Below, piece after piece: positions 1 to 7,980 of a DNA stretch of 64,000 nt. The translations under genes were made by a program, and so were the position numbers. Source of the DNA: Bacillus inaquosorum KCTC 13429 (GTDB lineage Bacteria > Bacillota > Bacilli > Bacillales > Bacillaceae); assembly GCF_000332645.1 (NCBI RefSeq), contig NZ_AMXN01000001.1, positions 186,001 through 250,000 on the forward strand, given 5' to 3'. Under the pieces are notes generated by a model. That model saw only the letters and a program-made list of their open reading frames with translations. It made no database searches and was not told where the DNA came from. Within the stretch, counting starts at the first letter, position 1; every line of letters starts with the position of its first letter.

Positions 1-565
1 TATTGTCACGCAAATAATCGAAGCCAAGCTCGTTGTTTGTGGAGTAAGTAATGTCAGCAGCATAAGCTTCCCGTTTTTCGTCTTTTGACATTGAGTTTAA
101 ATTCAAGCCGACTGTCAAACCGAGAAACTCGAAAATTTTCCCCATCTGCTCAGCATCACGGCTTGCCAAATATTCGTTGACAGTCACGACGTGTACGCCT
201 TTACCTGTTAACGCATTTAAATAAACAGGCAGAGTAGACGTTAACGTTTTCCCTTCCCCTGTTTTCATTTCCGCGATATTTCCGTCATGAAGCGCCACGC
301 CCCCCATGAGCTGGACTTTGAACGGAAACATGCCGGTTACGCGGCGTGAAGCTTCCCGAACAACAGCAAATGCTTCCACAAGAAGATCATCAGTTGTCGC
401 CCCTTTTTCAAGGCGCTCTTTAAATTCAATTGTTTTATGTTTCAGCGCGTCGTCAGAGAGATTTTCATAGTCTCCGCGAATCGCATCAATATCGTTAGCT
501 ATTTTTTCGTATCTATTCAGCGTACGTTTTGTTGGATCAAACATTTTATTTAAAATTCCAAGCAT
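1..565 (-). CDS. secA: SecA preprotein translocase ATPase (N-terminal part, cut by window edge)
   Basis: SecA is the cytoplasmic ATPase motor that drives unfolded preproteins through SecYEG. Only the first 188 codons are present; the rest lies beyond position 1. The translation begins [19 protein letters not shown]. It holds the Walker A motif MKTGEGKT at about residues 100-107 and the SecA signature GFDYLRDN at the window edge. The ATG is at 563-565. hpf lies just upstream on the same strand, the usual Bacillus order. A 9-bp hairpin without a T-run sits in the leader (587-610). Nothing suggests the gene is damaged. Confidence 0.95.
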   Translation of the reverse strand, partial: MLGILNKMFDPTKRTLNRYEKIANDIDAIRGDYENLSDDALKHKTIEFKERLEKGATTDDLLVEAFAVVREASRRVTGMFPFKVQLMGGVALHDGNIAEMKTGEGKTLTSTLPVYLNALTGKGVHVVTVNEYLASRDAEQMGKIFEFLGLTVGLNLNSMSKDEKREAYAADITYSTNNELGFDYLRDN

Positions 566-586
566 TTATAACGCTCCTCTATCTTC

Positions 587-610
587 ACATGCCTGTTTTT
601 GCAGGCATGT
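587..610 (-). promoter_or_regulatory. hairpin in the secA leader
   Basis: The arms ACATGCCTG and CAGGCATGT form a perfect 9-bp stem around a 6-nt loop, 22 nt before the secA start codon. There is no run of T after it on the minus strand, so it is not a standard terminator. It could affect secA mRNA stability or translation; that is inference only. Confidence 0.45.
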
Positions 611-689
611 ATAAATAATTTACTAGTCCATGTATACCTCTCATTATCATATCATACCTTTTGTTATTTCCAAAGAATTTGCAAATAAG

Positions 690-725
690 AAAAACAAAAA
701 CCTTCCGCGGACATCACGGAAGGCT
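690..725 (-). terminator. hpf terminator
   Basis: Read on the minus strand, CCTTCCG and CGGAAGG pair around a 9-nt loop and are followed by TTTTTGTTTTTC. The hairpin lies directly after the hpf stop codon and before secA. Confidence 0.8.
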
Positions 726-733
726 GCTCTTCA

Positions 734-1303
734 TTATTCAGTCGGTTCAATCAAGCCATATTTCCCATCATTTCTGCGGTACACGACATTTGTAAGGTTT
801 GTTTCCGCATTTGTGAAAACAAAGAAATTATGGCCGAGCATATTCATTTGCAAGATCGCTTCTTCACTATCCATCGGCTTTAAATTAAAGCGTTTCTGAC
901 GGACAATGTCCAAGCTCTCATCCTCTTCTATTTCATCCTGAACCGCAATATCTGTATCAGAGTCAAGGCCGTTTGCCAATAAATATTTTGGAGAGCCCTG
1001 CTCACGGAATTTACGGTTTACTTTCGTTTTATGCTTACGAATTTGACGTTCCAGTTTGTTTGTTGCGAGATCAATTGCGTTGTACATATCCTCGTTATGC
1101 ACCTCGGACCGAAGCGCCAGATCTGTCATTGGAATCGTAACCTCAACTTTAGACTCCTTGTCATTGTAAAACTTCAAGTTGACGTTCACATCGGCATTCA
1201 CGCTATGGTCAAAATAACGCTCCAGCTTGCCGATTTTCTTCTCGACATGATCCTTTAACGCGGGTGTCACTTCAATATTTTCTCCTCTGATGTTATAGTT
1301 CAT
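734..1303 (-). CDS. hpf: long-form ribosome hibernation promoting factor (YvyD)
   Basis: The 189-residue protein has an N-terminal HPF/YfiA domain (about residues 1-100, MNYNIRGENIEVTPALKDH) and a C-terminal dimerisation domain (about 130-189, ending YRRNDGKYGLIEPTE). Long-form HPF binds 30S subunits and pairs 70S ribosomes into inactive 100S dimers in stationary phase or stress. The ATG at 1301-1303 is preferred because GGGAGG lies about 8 nt upstream; an in-frame TTG one codon earlier is less likely. In B. subtilis the gene is controlled by sigma-B and sigma-H, which fits the upstream promoter. Confidence 0.95.
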   Translation of the reverse strand: MNYNIRGENIEVTPALKDHVEKKIGKLERYFDHSVNADVNVNLKFYNDKESKVEVTIPMTDLALRSEVHNEDMYNAIDLATNKLERQIRKHKTKVNRKFREQGSPKYLLANGLDSDTDIAVQDEIEEDESLDIVRQKRFNLKPMDSEEAILQMNMLGHNFFVFTNAETNLTNVVYRRNDGKYGLIEPTE

Positions 1304-1348
1304 CAAAGAACGCCTCCCTTTTATTAAGGATATGTATCTATTTCTCCT

Positions 1349-1374
1349 TTACCCTTCACAATTCCTGCTGAAAC
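1349..1374 (-). promoter_or_regulatory. sigma-B-type promoter of hpf
   Basis: On the minus strand GTTTCA (-35) and GGGTAA (-10) are separated by 14 bp, close to the sigma-B consensus GTTTAA/GGGTAT. The same stretch contains AGGAATT, which could be the -35 of an overlapping sigma-H promoter. yvyD is a known sigma-B/sigma-H target in B. subtilis. Confidence 0.7.
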
Positions 1375-1492
1375 GTAAACTTTTTGTGAAAATTCAGTGA
1401 ACTTTGTCGAATTGTGTTGTATTTGCTGCTATATCAGCGGTTCGGAGGTATATGTATATGCTGATGGTACGAAACAAATACCTCACCCTCGC

Positions 1493-1879
1493 CTAATTGA
1501 TTACAAAGGGCTCCATGCATTTATGAATGGACAGCATCCATTTTCTATAATGAATCAAAAAATGTTCTTTTAAATACTCACAGAACTCATGGGAGGGAAA
1601 AGAGAAAGAAACCAATTGATCAAACTCCGCAAAAATTTCGTCAAATGCTTTAACGCAAATTTCAGCGCACCGCGTATTCATAACAAAGAGAAGTGTTGAA
1701 TGTGTTGAATCCAAATGAAAAAAGGCTTGGATCAGATCTTGGTAGATCCGATCCCCTTCTGTTTTTGATAAATTCTGTTCAGCCTCTATCAAATAACACA
1801 GCCCTTCCTCAATGGTAAAAAGAAGATGATAATAAGCTGATAAAAGCGTATAATCTTCAATGCTTTTCAAGGCACTCAC
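1493..1879 (-). CDS. uncharacterised 128-aa protein between fliT and hpf
   Basis: I do not recognise this protein. It has 128 residues, is rich in aromatic and acidic residues, looks mostly alpha-helical, and has no signal peptide or obvious membrane helix. The GTG start at 1877-1879 directly follows the fliT stop codon (TAG then GTG) with no good Shine-Dalgarno sequence, so translation is probably coupled to fliT. It is the last gene of the fliD-fliS-fliT transcript. Position and helical character would suit a small flagellar export chaperone or cofactor, but no motif supports that. The long uninterrupted frame and tight junction argue that it is real. Confidence 0.6.
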   Translation of the reverse strand: MSALKSIEDYTLLSAYYHLLFTIEEGLCYLIEAEQNLSKTEGDRIYQDLIQAFFHLDSTHSTLLFVMNTRCAEICVKAFDEIFAEFDQLVSFSFPSHEFCEYLKEHFLIHYRKWMLSIHKCMEPFVIN

Positions 1880-2221
1880 CTATTTACGCTTGTCATAATA
1901 TCTGCCGTCAATCGTGATGTTGTTATAAGGATTTAAATACGTCGTATGCATCGCACGTTTTCTTTTTACCTGCTGGAGTTCTGCTGCGATTGACTGCTTC
2001 AGTCTCTCCATTTCCTTCACAATTTGCTGATCCCATGTCAGGACTAGCTTCATCTGCTTTTGTTCCTCTTCTGAAAGCGGCAGAGATATCTCCTGAATAA
2101 GTTCAGACCGTTTAGCAACAAAGTCTTCAATTTGCTTTAAAAGTTCATCGCTTTCCGGTGTATCTTGTATGTGTGACAGCATACTCTTCGTCTCAGTGTA
2201 TAGTTGATCTATGTTTTTCAT
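1880..2221 (-). CDS. fliT: flagellar protein FliT
   Basis: The 113-residue, charged, helical protein matches the size and position of B. subtilis FliT, third gene of the fliD operon. FliT-type proteins are cytoplasmic export chaperones for the filament cap FliD. The coding sequence starts with an ATGA overlap on the fliS stop codon, showing translational coupling. A C-terminal stretch with YLNPYNNITIDGRYYDKRK is also seen. No membrane segment is present. Function is assigned from operon position and family rather than from a catalytic motif. Confidence 0.85.
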   Translation of the reverse strand: MKNIDQLYTETKSMLSHIQDTPESDELLKQIEDFVAKRSELIQEISLPLSEEEQKQMKLVLTWDQQIVKEMERLKQSIAAELQQVKRKRAMHTTYLNPYNNITIDGRYYDKRK

Positions 2222-2619
2222 GCGATCCCGCCTGATCCGTGCCGGTCCTTCCGTTCACTTTGCATAGCTTGTTTCCAAGCATCGCGAAAATCTGTTACAT
2301 AACCTTCAACCTCAGCCAGCATACTCGTATCATTTTTGATATTTGCCTGTACCAATCTTCGATACATATAATCGTACATCGCACCCATGGAACCGGAAAG
2401 CTCTATGTTACGGTTAAGTGTAAAATTTAATTCCTGAATGATATTTTGCGCTTTAATCAGATTTTCATTTTTACGTTCCATATCATCATTCTCAATCGCC
2501 TGAGATGCAAGTCTTATAAATTTCAAACAACCATTATATAGCATAAGCGTCAGTTCACCGGGTGTAGCGGTATTTACTGAATTTTGCTGATAGGCTGTAT
2601 AAGGATTTTGGATCGCCAT
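2218..2619 (-). CDS. fliS: flagellin export chaperone FliS
   Basis: FliS (133 residues) is a four-helix chaperone that binds the C-terminus of newly made flagellin in the cytoplasm and keeps it unpolymerised until export. The N-terminus MAIQNPYTAYQQNSVNTATP followed by GELTLMLYNGCLKFI is the typical FliS start. The gene lies 21 nt after fliD and overlaps fliT by 4 nt. In B. subtilis FliS also releases FliW from Hag, linking it to the CsrA circuit encoded at 5.8-6.4 kb. Confidence 0.95.
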   Translation of the reverse strand: MAIQNPYTAYQQNSVNTATPGELTLMLYNGCLKFIRLASQAIENDDMERKNENLIKAQNIIQELNFTLNRNIELSGSMGAMYDYMYRRLVQANIKNDTSMLAEVEGYVTDFRDAWKQAMQSERKDRHGSGGIA

Positions 2620-2640
2620 GTGTCATCCTCCAAATTACAT

Positions 2641-4137
2641 TTATTGTACAAGAAGCTGTGATAAATAGGACGCTTGTTCGTTCATCTTTTGAATCGCAGA
2701 ATCCATTGCACTGAATTTTTTATAATAGCGGTTTTCTATCGTATTCAATCTGTCCTGCATTTTGGTGATATCCGTACTAATCGTATTTAAATTTTTGCCG
2801 ATTGAGTAGTCATTGGTTCCCATTGTCGAGTTACCGGCTTTTGCTTCAATGCTTTTCACTGTACTTTTGAGTGTGTCACCGATGCGTTTCATAATTCCTT
2901 TTTCACTATAGTTGCTGCTGTTCGTTCCGCTTGTAAATAAAGCGGCGACACTTTGCGGATCTTCTTGTATTTTGGCTTTCAGTTTGTCTTCATTAATCTC
3001 CAAATGTCCTCGCAATTGGTACGCACTTGAGGTTGTGATGCCAAATTCAGTTAATTGATAAGTTTTCCCATCCGTATTTACTTGAGAATAAAAATCAGAC
3101 CGCATTTGGTTCGTACCAGTGCTTATGCTGGTATCATTTCTCAGCAAACCGCTTTTTGCCTTCTCCTCCCAGAGTTCTACCTCTTTATCGGACATTGCTT
3201 CTTTTTGTTCACTCGTCAGCGGAGTATAGTCTCTGTATTTCTCTTCATGCAGCTTTTCATTTAGGCTGTCAACCAATTCATTGTATTTATCTACAAACTC
3301 TTTAATTTGGTTATAAATTCCGTCAACATCAGTCGAAACAGAAGTTGTAACAGGGCCTGTGGCTGCAGTTGTATTTTTAATTGAGTAGGTAACGCCATTA
3401 ACCGTGAAATTGTTTGTCAGCTTCTCCATTTCAAAGCCATTAATAGTGACTTTTGCATTTGTTCCTTCTTTGTAAGCAGTGAGCTTATTATCAGCGTCCA
3501 AAGAAAAACCAAGCTGACCTGACATAAAGCCTGCTGTAGCAGAGTCTGCTGCCTGTATGCTGCCTCCTGCGCCTGTTGATTTAGAAGAAAACGCTATCGT
3601 TTCTACATACTCTGTACCATTCCAAATTTTATCTTTAAATGCTGATATTCCTAGATCTGAGCTGTTAATTTTAGAAATCACATTATCAATCGTATCAGCA
3701 CTCGTCACACTGATGTTTACTGTTTTTGCCGTTGTCTCGCCAGGCGCAACAACGTTAAATGCCAAATTATAATCGCCTTGTGTGTATCCCGTATAATTAT
3801 TTGCCTTATACGTTGCTGCGGTTGCCAAGCTCGCTACTTCAACAGTAGAAGAAGAGTTTGGTGCACTTGCGCTTCCTGTAGCAGTTAACACAGACTCATT
3901 GGAGCTGGTCACAGTTTTGCTCTGATACGTACTCGGATATGTCAACGTATTTTTAGACATATAATCTTGCAATTCTTTTATTTTTGAGTTTACTTCACGA
4001 TAGCTGTCACGCTGCCATTCAAGAGTCTGTTTTTTTTGTGTCAGCTTATCAAGCGGCGCTCTTTCTGTCTGCATCAGCTTTGATACGATATCATCTATAT
4101 CCATTCCTGACGCCAGACCTGTTATTCTCGTGACCAT
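2641..4137 (-). CDS. fliD: flagellar filament cap protein FliD
   Basis: FliD (498 residues) is secreted through the flagellar channel and forms the cap under which flagellin subunits polymerise. The N-terminus has the FliD_N hallmark [20 protein letters not shown]. The C-terminal part (about 330-498) is predicted coiled coil ending in YLSQLLVQ, the segment that packs inside the filament. The centre is rich in Ser, Thr, Ala and Asn, as expected for the exposed cap domains. It follows yvyC by 17 nt and precedes fliS by 21 nt in one operon. Confidence 0.95.
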   Translation of the reverse strand: MVTRITGLASGMDIDDIVSKLMQTERAPLDKLTQKKQTLEWQRDSYREVNSKIKELQDYMSKNTLTYPSTYQSKTVTSSNESVLTATGSASAPNSSSTVEVASLATAATYKANNYTGYTQGDYNLAFNVVAPGETTAKTVNISVTSADTIDNVISKINSSDLGISAFKDKIWNGTEYVETIAFSSKSTGAGGSIQAADSATAGFMSGQLGFSLDADNKLTAYKEGTNAKVTINGFEMEKLTNNFTVNGVTYSIKNTTAATGPVTTSVSTDVDGIYNQIKEFVDKYNELVDSLNEKLHEEKYRDYTPLTSEQKEAMSDKEVELWEEKAKSGLLRNDTSISTGTNQMRSDFYSQVNTDGKTYQLTEFGITTSSAYQLRGHLEINEDKLKAKIQEDPQSVAALFTSGTNSSNYSEKGIMKRIGDTLKSTVKSIEAKAGNSTMGTNDYSIGKNLNTISTDITKMQDRLNTIENRYYKKFSAMDSAIQKMNEQASYLSQLLVQ

Positions 4138-4154
4138 TTCAAACCACTCCTAAT

Positions 4155-4484
4155 CTACTTTTTTTCATCTACAAATAACCCAAGAAATTCAGTCATAGCC
4201 GCATAAAAATCAAGCCACCGTTTCGGCGGAATTTCGCGGATGACTTCATTTGTAGAGTCCTCTATTACCTTTACATAGTATTCATTTAACTTTTCATGGA
4301 GCTCAAACTTCAGATGAACTTGCGAAGGTTCCAAAAGCTTGTTCATTTCCCCTACCATTTCAGCAAGATGGGTATATGAAATTTGATGAACAGGAACCTC
4401 ACTCTCATGATCTTTCTGGTTATGTATTTGAGTATCATAACGATCAAAAACAGGTTGTAACGTAGTGAGCCTTTCAATATTCAA
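4155..4484 (-). CDS. yvyC: FlaG-family protein YvyC
   Basis: This 109-residue protein has the FlaG C-terminal pattern KFELHEKLNEYYVKVIEDSTNEVIREIPPKRWLDFYAAM. FlaG proteins lie next to fliD in many bacteria and influence filament length; their exact action is unclear. The start is TTG at 4482-4484, with GGGG about 8 nt upstream. It is the first gene of the fliD-fliS-fliT operon, preceded by a sigma-D-type promoter at 4517-4542. Confidence 0.85.
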   Translation of the reverse strand: MNIERLTTLQPVFDRYDTQIHNQKDHESEVPVHQISYTHLAEMVGEMNKLLEPSQVHLKFELHEKLNEYYVKVIEDSTNEVIREIPPKRWLDFYAAMTEFLGLFVDEKK

Positions 4485-4516
4485 TTGATCATCCCCTATG
4501 CCCCAATCTATCGTTT

Positions 4517-4542
4517 ATATCGACTAAACCGAGATAAGATTA
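4517..4542 (-). promoter_or_regulatory. sigma-D promoter of the yvyC-fliD-fliS-fliT operon
   Basis: On the minus strand TAAT, 14 bp, then GTCGATAT resembles the sigma-D consensus TAAA-N14-16-GCCGATAT. It lies about 35 nt upstream of the yvyC start. Late flagellar operons in B. subtilis are sigma-D dependent. Confidence 0.65.
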
Positions 4543-4691
4543 CACATATTTTTGGAAAAAAACTCATTCGTTTTAAATTTCTTGTTTGGAAATACATTTA
4601 TAAAGCAGGTGGAGAATTCGATTATTATATCATGAGCTAACGAAAGGTTAGAGACAGCAAGGGGAATGATTAGGAGTTAGAAATATAAAAT

Positions 4692-4722
4692 AAAAGACCC
4701 CGGCTAACGCCAAGGTCTTTTT
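4692..4722 (-). terminator. hag terminator
   Basis: On the minus strand AAAGACC-TT-GGC and GCC-GG-GGTCTTT pair around a GTTA loop and are followed by TATTTTAT. It lies directly after the hag stop codon, as expected for a heavily transcribed single gene. Confidence 0.85.
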
Positions 4723-4727
4723 TAAAA

Positions 4728-5639
4728 TTAACGTAACAATTGAAGTACGTTTTGAGGCTGTTGGTTCGCTTGAGCAAGCATCGCTTGAGAAGCTTGAGAA
4801 AGAATGTTGTTCTTTGTGAACTCGCTCATCTCTTTAGCCATGTCAACGTCACGGATACGAGACTCAGCAGCTGTCAGGTTTTCACCAGAAGCGCTTAAGT
4901 TGTTGATTGTGTGCTCAAGACGGTTTTGTACCGCACCAAGTTTTGAACGTTGAGTAGAAACTGTATTAATAGCATCGTCAACGATTTTAAGCTGTTCGTT
5001 GAATCCGCCAGCTGCGTCCGCTGCAGTAGTCGCAAAGTTTTTCACATTGATATTTGAAACTGCTTGTCCAGCAACAAGAGCTCCACCACCATCTACTGCT
5101 CCGATAGCAGTAGCAGCCATGCTTTCGATATTAACAGAAAGCTGTTGACCACCGTTTGCTCCAATTTGGAATGTAAGCTTATTAGTACCAGTAGAACTGA
5201 AAGTACCGTCTAAAAGTTTTTTACCGTTAAACTCAGTACGATCGGAAATACCATTTGCTCCACTGCCACCGCCGATTTCTTCAACAAGTGAAGAGATCTC
5301 GTCTTGGATTGCTTGAAGGTCAGTACCATCTTGAGTACCTGTGTTTCCTGCTTGAACAACTAGTTCACGAACACGTTGAAGAATAGAGTGAGTTTCAGTC
5401 AATGCACCCTCAGCTGTTTGGATAAGAGAGATTCCGTCTTGAGAGTTTTTAGAAGCCATTTCAAGACCTCTGATTTGTCCTCTCATTTTTTCAGAGATCG
5501 CAAGACCTGCTGCGTCATCTCCTGCACGGTTGATACGAAGACCTGAAGAAAGTTTCTCCATGTTTTTTTGGCTCGCACTGTTGTTTGAAGACAAACGGTT
5601 CAGTGTGTTAAGTGCTGCGATATTGTGGTTAATTCTCAT
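4728..5639 (-). CDS. hag: flagellin
   Basis: Hag (303 residues) is the filament subunit. The conserved N-terminal D0/D1 segment (MRINHNIAALNTLNRL, about residues 1-140) and C-terminal D1/D0 segment (about 220-303, ending QQPQNVLQLLR) flank a short variable centre of small residues (about 145-215). The length is close to the 304 residues of 168. The gene is monocistronic, with its own sigma-D promoter, a leader with two GGAGGA-type CsrA sites and a strong terminator. Export depends on FliS and translation on CsrA/FliW, all encoded nearby. Confidence 0.98.
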   Translation of the reverse strand: MRINHNIAALNTLNRLSSNNSASQKNMEKLSSGLRINRAGDDAAGLAISEKMRGQIRGLEMASKNSQDGISLIQTAEGALTETHSILQRVRELVVQAGNTGTQDGTDLQAIQDEISSLVEEIGGGSGANGISDRTEFNGKKLLDGTFSSTGTNKLTFQIGANGGQQLSVNIESMAATAIGAVDGGGALVAGQAVSNINVKNFATTAADAAGGFNEQLKIVDDAINTVSTQRSKLGAVQNRLEHTINNLSASGENLTAAESRIRDVDMAKEMSEFTKNNILSQASQAMLAQANQQPQNVLQLLR

Positions 5640-5646
5640 TGTTTTG

Positions 5647-5656
5647 TTCCTCCCTG
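5647..5656 (-). promoter_or_regulatory. CsrA site overlapping the hag ribosome binding site
   Basis: The minus-strand sequence CAGGGAGGAA just before the hag ATG is both the Shine-Dalgarno sequence and a match to the CsrA core GGA. In B. subtilis CsrA binding here blocks ribosome entry on hag mRNA. Confidence 0.75.
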
Positions 5657-5714
5657 AATATGTTTTTAGGCACGTCCTTGTGCCTCATTTTTTGTAACTG
5701 GCGGAGTATTTGCG

Positions 5715-5725
5715 TCTCCTCCCGG
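5715..5725 (-). promoter_or_regulatory. upstream CsrA site in the hag leader
   Basis: CCGGGAGGAGA lies near the expected 5' end of the hag transcript, about 60 nt before the second GGAGGA site. Two such sites bound by one CsrA dimer are known for the B. subtilis hag leader. Confidence 0.65.
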
Positions 5726-5736
5726 CTACATCATTA

Positions 5737-5762
5737 ATATCGGATTGTCTCTGATTTTGTTA
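5737..5762 (-). promoter_or_regulatory. sigma-D promoter of hag
   Basis: On the minus strand TAAC, 15 bp, then CCGATAT (TCCGATAT) matches the sigma-D pattern. The start point would lie near 5729, giving a leader of about 90 nt that contains both CsrA sites. Confidence 0.75.
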
Positions 5763-5782
5763 ATACAAAAATAAAAAAATCC

Positions 5783-6007
5783 TCACTTTTTTTGTGAGGA
5801 TAATGCGGAGATCACATCGCTGGATAACGCTGCTGCACGGTTATTTTCTTCCTGAATGGTCAAGTAAATTTCTTTTCTGTGAATATCAATATGCTTTGGG
5901 GCTTCAATTCCAAGTTTCACTTGATCACCCTCAACCGCAATCACTTTTACTTCAATATCAGCACCTATTTGAATCGCTTCATTTATTTTCCGCGATAAAA
6001 CTAGCAT
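5783..6007 (-). CDS. csrA: translational regulator CsrA
   Basis: CsrA (74 residues, [15 protein letters not shown]) is a small RNA-binding dimer that represses hag translation at the two leader sites given above. The N-terminal beta strand MLVLSRK and the VKLGIEAP motif are family hallmarks. Its coding sequence overlaps the end of fliW by 7 nt, so the two are translationally coupled. FliW binds CsrA and relieves repression when flagellin is exported. The gene lies immediately upstream of the hag promoter. Confidence 0.97.
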   Translation of the reverse strand: MLVLSRKINEAIQIGADIEVKVIAVEGDQVKLGIEAPKHIDIHRKEIYLTIQEENNRAAALSSDVISALSSQKK

Positions 6008-6432
6008 GATTCTCCTCCAATCGGATGCTTTGTCGTATATGAGGAGTCGTGTAAAACGACTTGCTTAGCCATCATGTTCTTGCGATTCACAATAATGGGG
6101 GCCAATAAATTGGCAGTAGATTTTTCGAATGGCTCTGCCATGGTCAAGATTGTCATAACTTCTACGTCTTCAATATTATCGATATCCAAAAGTTCAGCAG
6201 TTGATTCATCAAGATCAAACTCATAATTCTTAAAAAAGATGAACGGACTTACAACGATGAACGCAAGATGTTCTGAAGTGACGGACTGCAGTGCCACGAA
6301 TGGAGAGTCTTCTGAAAGCGGAAGAATGACGAACTGTTTTTCTTCTAAAAAGCCTGGAATCCCGTTTTCAAAAAGAATGATTTGTTCTTCTTTTACGTTC
6401 ATTTGGCCATGGTACTTAGTATGAATGATCAT
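6001..6432 (-). CDS. fliW: flagellar assembly factor FliW
   Basis: FliW (143 residues) is a cytoplasmic beta-barrel protein that binds either Hag or CsrA. Free Hag sequesters FliW, leaving CsrA to repress hag; Hag export releases FliW, which antagonises CsrA. Typical segments are [20 protein letters not shown] near residues 20-39 and [18 protein letters not shown] near the C-terminus. It lies 32 nt after yviE and overlaps csrA, the conserved order of this homeostasis module. Confidence 0.95.
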   Translation of the reverse strand: MIIHTKYHGQMNVKEEQIILFENGIPGFLEEKQFVILPLSEDSPFVALQSVTSEHLAFIVVSPFIFFKNYEFDLDESTAELLDIDNIEDVEVMTILTMAEPFEKSTANLLAPIIVNRKNMMAKQVVLHDSSYTTKHPIGGESC

Positions 6433-6464
6433 TGTTCACGATCCTTTTCTTTTTACTTTTCGAG

Positions 6465-7031
6465 TTATTCTTTCGGGTATTCTACATCTATATTTAAATC
6501 AGGGTATTGGAGCATGTCAACCTTAACGTTCCCCGGCGTATATTCAACAATTGGTTTATGCGGTTCAGCCTGAATAACAGGCTTTCGCGGCGTAATCTGA
6601 ATATCAAGCTGTGACGGGGTATATTGTATTTTCACCCTTGAAAGAGAAGGAGCATAATTTTCGCCTAATTGAATTTGGTGCATCTCAGAGTTCCTCTTTG
6701 CTTGTGAAGCGATTGGGTTCCCCTTATTTTCAATTCTCATAAGCTCGTCCCCTTCTTCTGCAGTGCGGGCTATTCCCTCCATGACATCCTCATGTCCTTG
6801 CTGGGCGGCTTCTTCGATTCTTTTGAATATATGTTTTCTGTCTAATTCTTCCCATGCTTGCGTTTGGTCAATCGTGAGTTTTCCAGGTGTCACTGATATT
6901 TCCATTTCCGCGCTTGGCTGTTCGATATCTAAATCGGCTTGCGGCTGCTCCATTTTTAAGCTGGCAGGCGTCGTTGTTAAACCAATTTTCCCTTGAACAC
7001 TATGCATAATCAATCTGGGAATTTGCATCAC
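6465..7031 (-). CDS. yviE: YviE, conserved flagellar-locus protein of unknown function
   Basis: The 188-residue protein has repeated beta-type segments with alternating Pro, Gln and Ile (QPQADLDIEQPSAEMEI, ITPRKPVIQAEPHKPIVEY). It matches the DUF6470-type YviE of B. subtilis by position between flgL and fliW. There is no signal peptide or membrane segment. Its function is not established; location inside the flgM-flgNKL-yviE-fliW-csrA run suggests a role in late flagellar assembly. Confidence 0.85.
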   Translation of the reverse strand: MMQIPRLIMHSVQGKIGLTTTPASLKMEQPQADLDIEQPSAEMEISVTPGKLTIDQTQAWEELDRKHIFKRIEEAAQQGHEDVMEGIARTAEEGDELMRIENKGNPIASQAKRNSEMHQIQLGENYAPSLSRVKIQYTPSQLDIQITPRKPVIQAEPHKPIVEYTPGNVKVDMLQYPDLNIDVEYPKE

Positions 7032-7045
7032 TCTACCTCCTAAAC

Positions 7046-7076
7046 TATAAAAAAAGCGAACTCCTAAGAGCCGCTT
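7046..7076 (-). terminator. probable weak terminator after flgL
   Basis: On the minus strand AAGCGGCTC, a short loop and an imperfect GAGTTCGCTT are followed by seven T. The hairpin begins at the flgL stop codon. The stem is imperfect, so it may only attenuate transcription into yviE. Confidence 0.5.
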
Positions 7077-7971
7077 ACTTTAAAAAGTCAATCAATGTAG
7101 GCTGAACAATTTGCGCATTTACAGCCAGAGTAGCCCTATGCACGCTTTGCTGCGCAATAAATTCAGTTATTACTTCTTCCAGTTCTACATCTTCATTGTC
7201 TGATAACACTTTTGTAGCTGTTTCTTCCTGAGCTGAGAGTCTTGTATTAATCAGTTCAAGACGATTATACCTCGCTCCAAGATCAGAACGTTCAGCACTC
7301 ATGCCCTCAGAAAATTGTTCAATATCATTTAAAACGCTATCCATGCCATCTAGTGAACCTGAACTAAGTGCTTTCTCAAATGAGTCAAGCATTTCAAACA
7401 CATTCTGTCCGCTTTCAGAAGTGCCCCCAAAAGCTGACTTTGGATCTGAATTCACTTTTAATGTCATATTATTAGAGATATTGACAATGACATCAGCAGT
7501 ATCAGAGATTGTAAAAGTTCCGTCTCCGTTATCTGTAACGGGAGGCTTGTCTGAGTTTGTGCCATTAAAGATATATCTGCCGTTCACTTGTGTATTCGCA
7601 ATATTTAAAAGCTGTTCCTTTAACTGCTTCACTTCTACACCAATTGCTTGCCGCTCCGCTTCACCATTTGTGTCATTTTGAGCTTGAACAGCTAATTCTT
7701 TGACTTTTGATAAAATGTCAATTCCTTCAGTAATGTTCGTCTCTGTGTTTTCGAGCCATGTAAAGGCCTGAGAAGCATTACTTTGATATTGCTGCACTTG
7801 AGACAATTGCGTATTATATTTTAAGCTTTTCATTGCTACTACAGGATCGTCGGACGCTTTTGAGATTTTTTTCCCTGATGAAATCTGTGATTGAAGTTTA
7901 TCCAGCTTCGAGTAGCTTGAACCGATATATCTCAATGAGTTTTGCTGAATCATGCCTTGTGTTACTCTCAT
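7075..7971 (-). CDS. flgL: hook-filament junction protein FlgL
   Basis: FlgL (HAP3, 298 residues) joins FlgK to the first flagellin subunits. The N-terminal flagellin-like helix [16 protein letters not shown] and [19 protein letters not shown], and a C-terminal flagellin-like domain ([22 protein letters not shown]), are diagnostic. The start ATG is 9 nt after the flgK stop. It is exported by the flagellar type III system and is part of the sigma-D-driven flgM-flgN-flgK-flgL operon. Confidence 0.96.
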   Translation of the reverse strand: MRVTQGMIQQNSLRYIGSSYSKLDKLQSQISSGKKISKASDDPVVAMKSLKYNTQLSQVQQYQSNASQAFTWLENTETNITEGIDILSKVKELAVQAQNDTNGEAERQAIGVEVKQLKEQLLNIANTQVNGRYIFNGTNSDKPPVTDNGDGTFTISDTADVIVNISNNMTLKVNSDPKSAFGGTSESGQNVFEMLDSFEKALSSGSLDGMDSVLNDIEQFSEGMSAERSDLGARYNRLELINTRLSAQEETATKVLSDNEDVELEEVITEFIAQQSVHRATLAVNAQIVQPTLIDFLK

Positions 7972-7980
7972 TTGATCTAC

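Noticed and set aside
7301-7681. 126-codon plus-strand frame opposite flgL
   Set aside because: Antisense shadow of a conserved flagellar gene, with no start signals or promoter.
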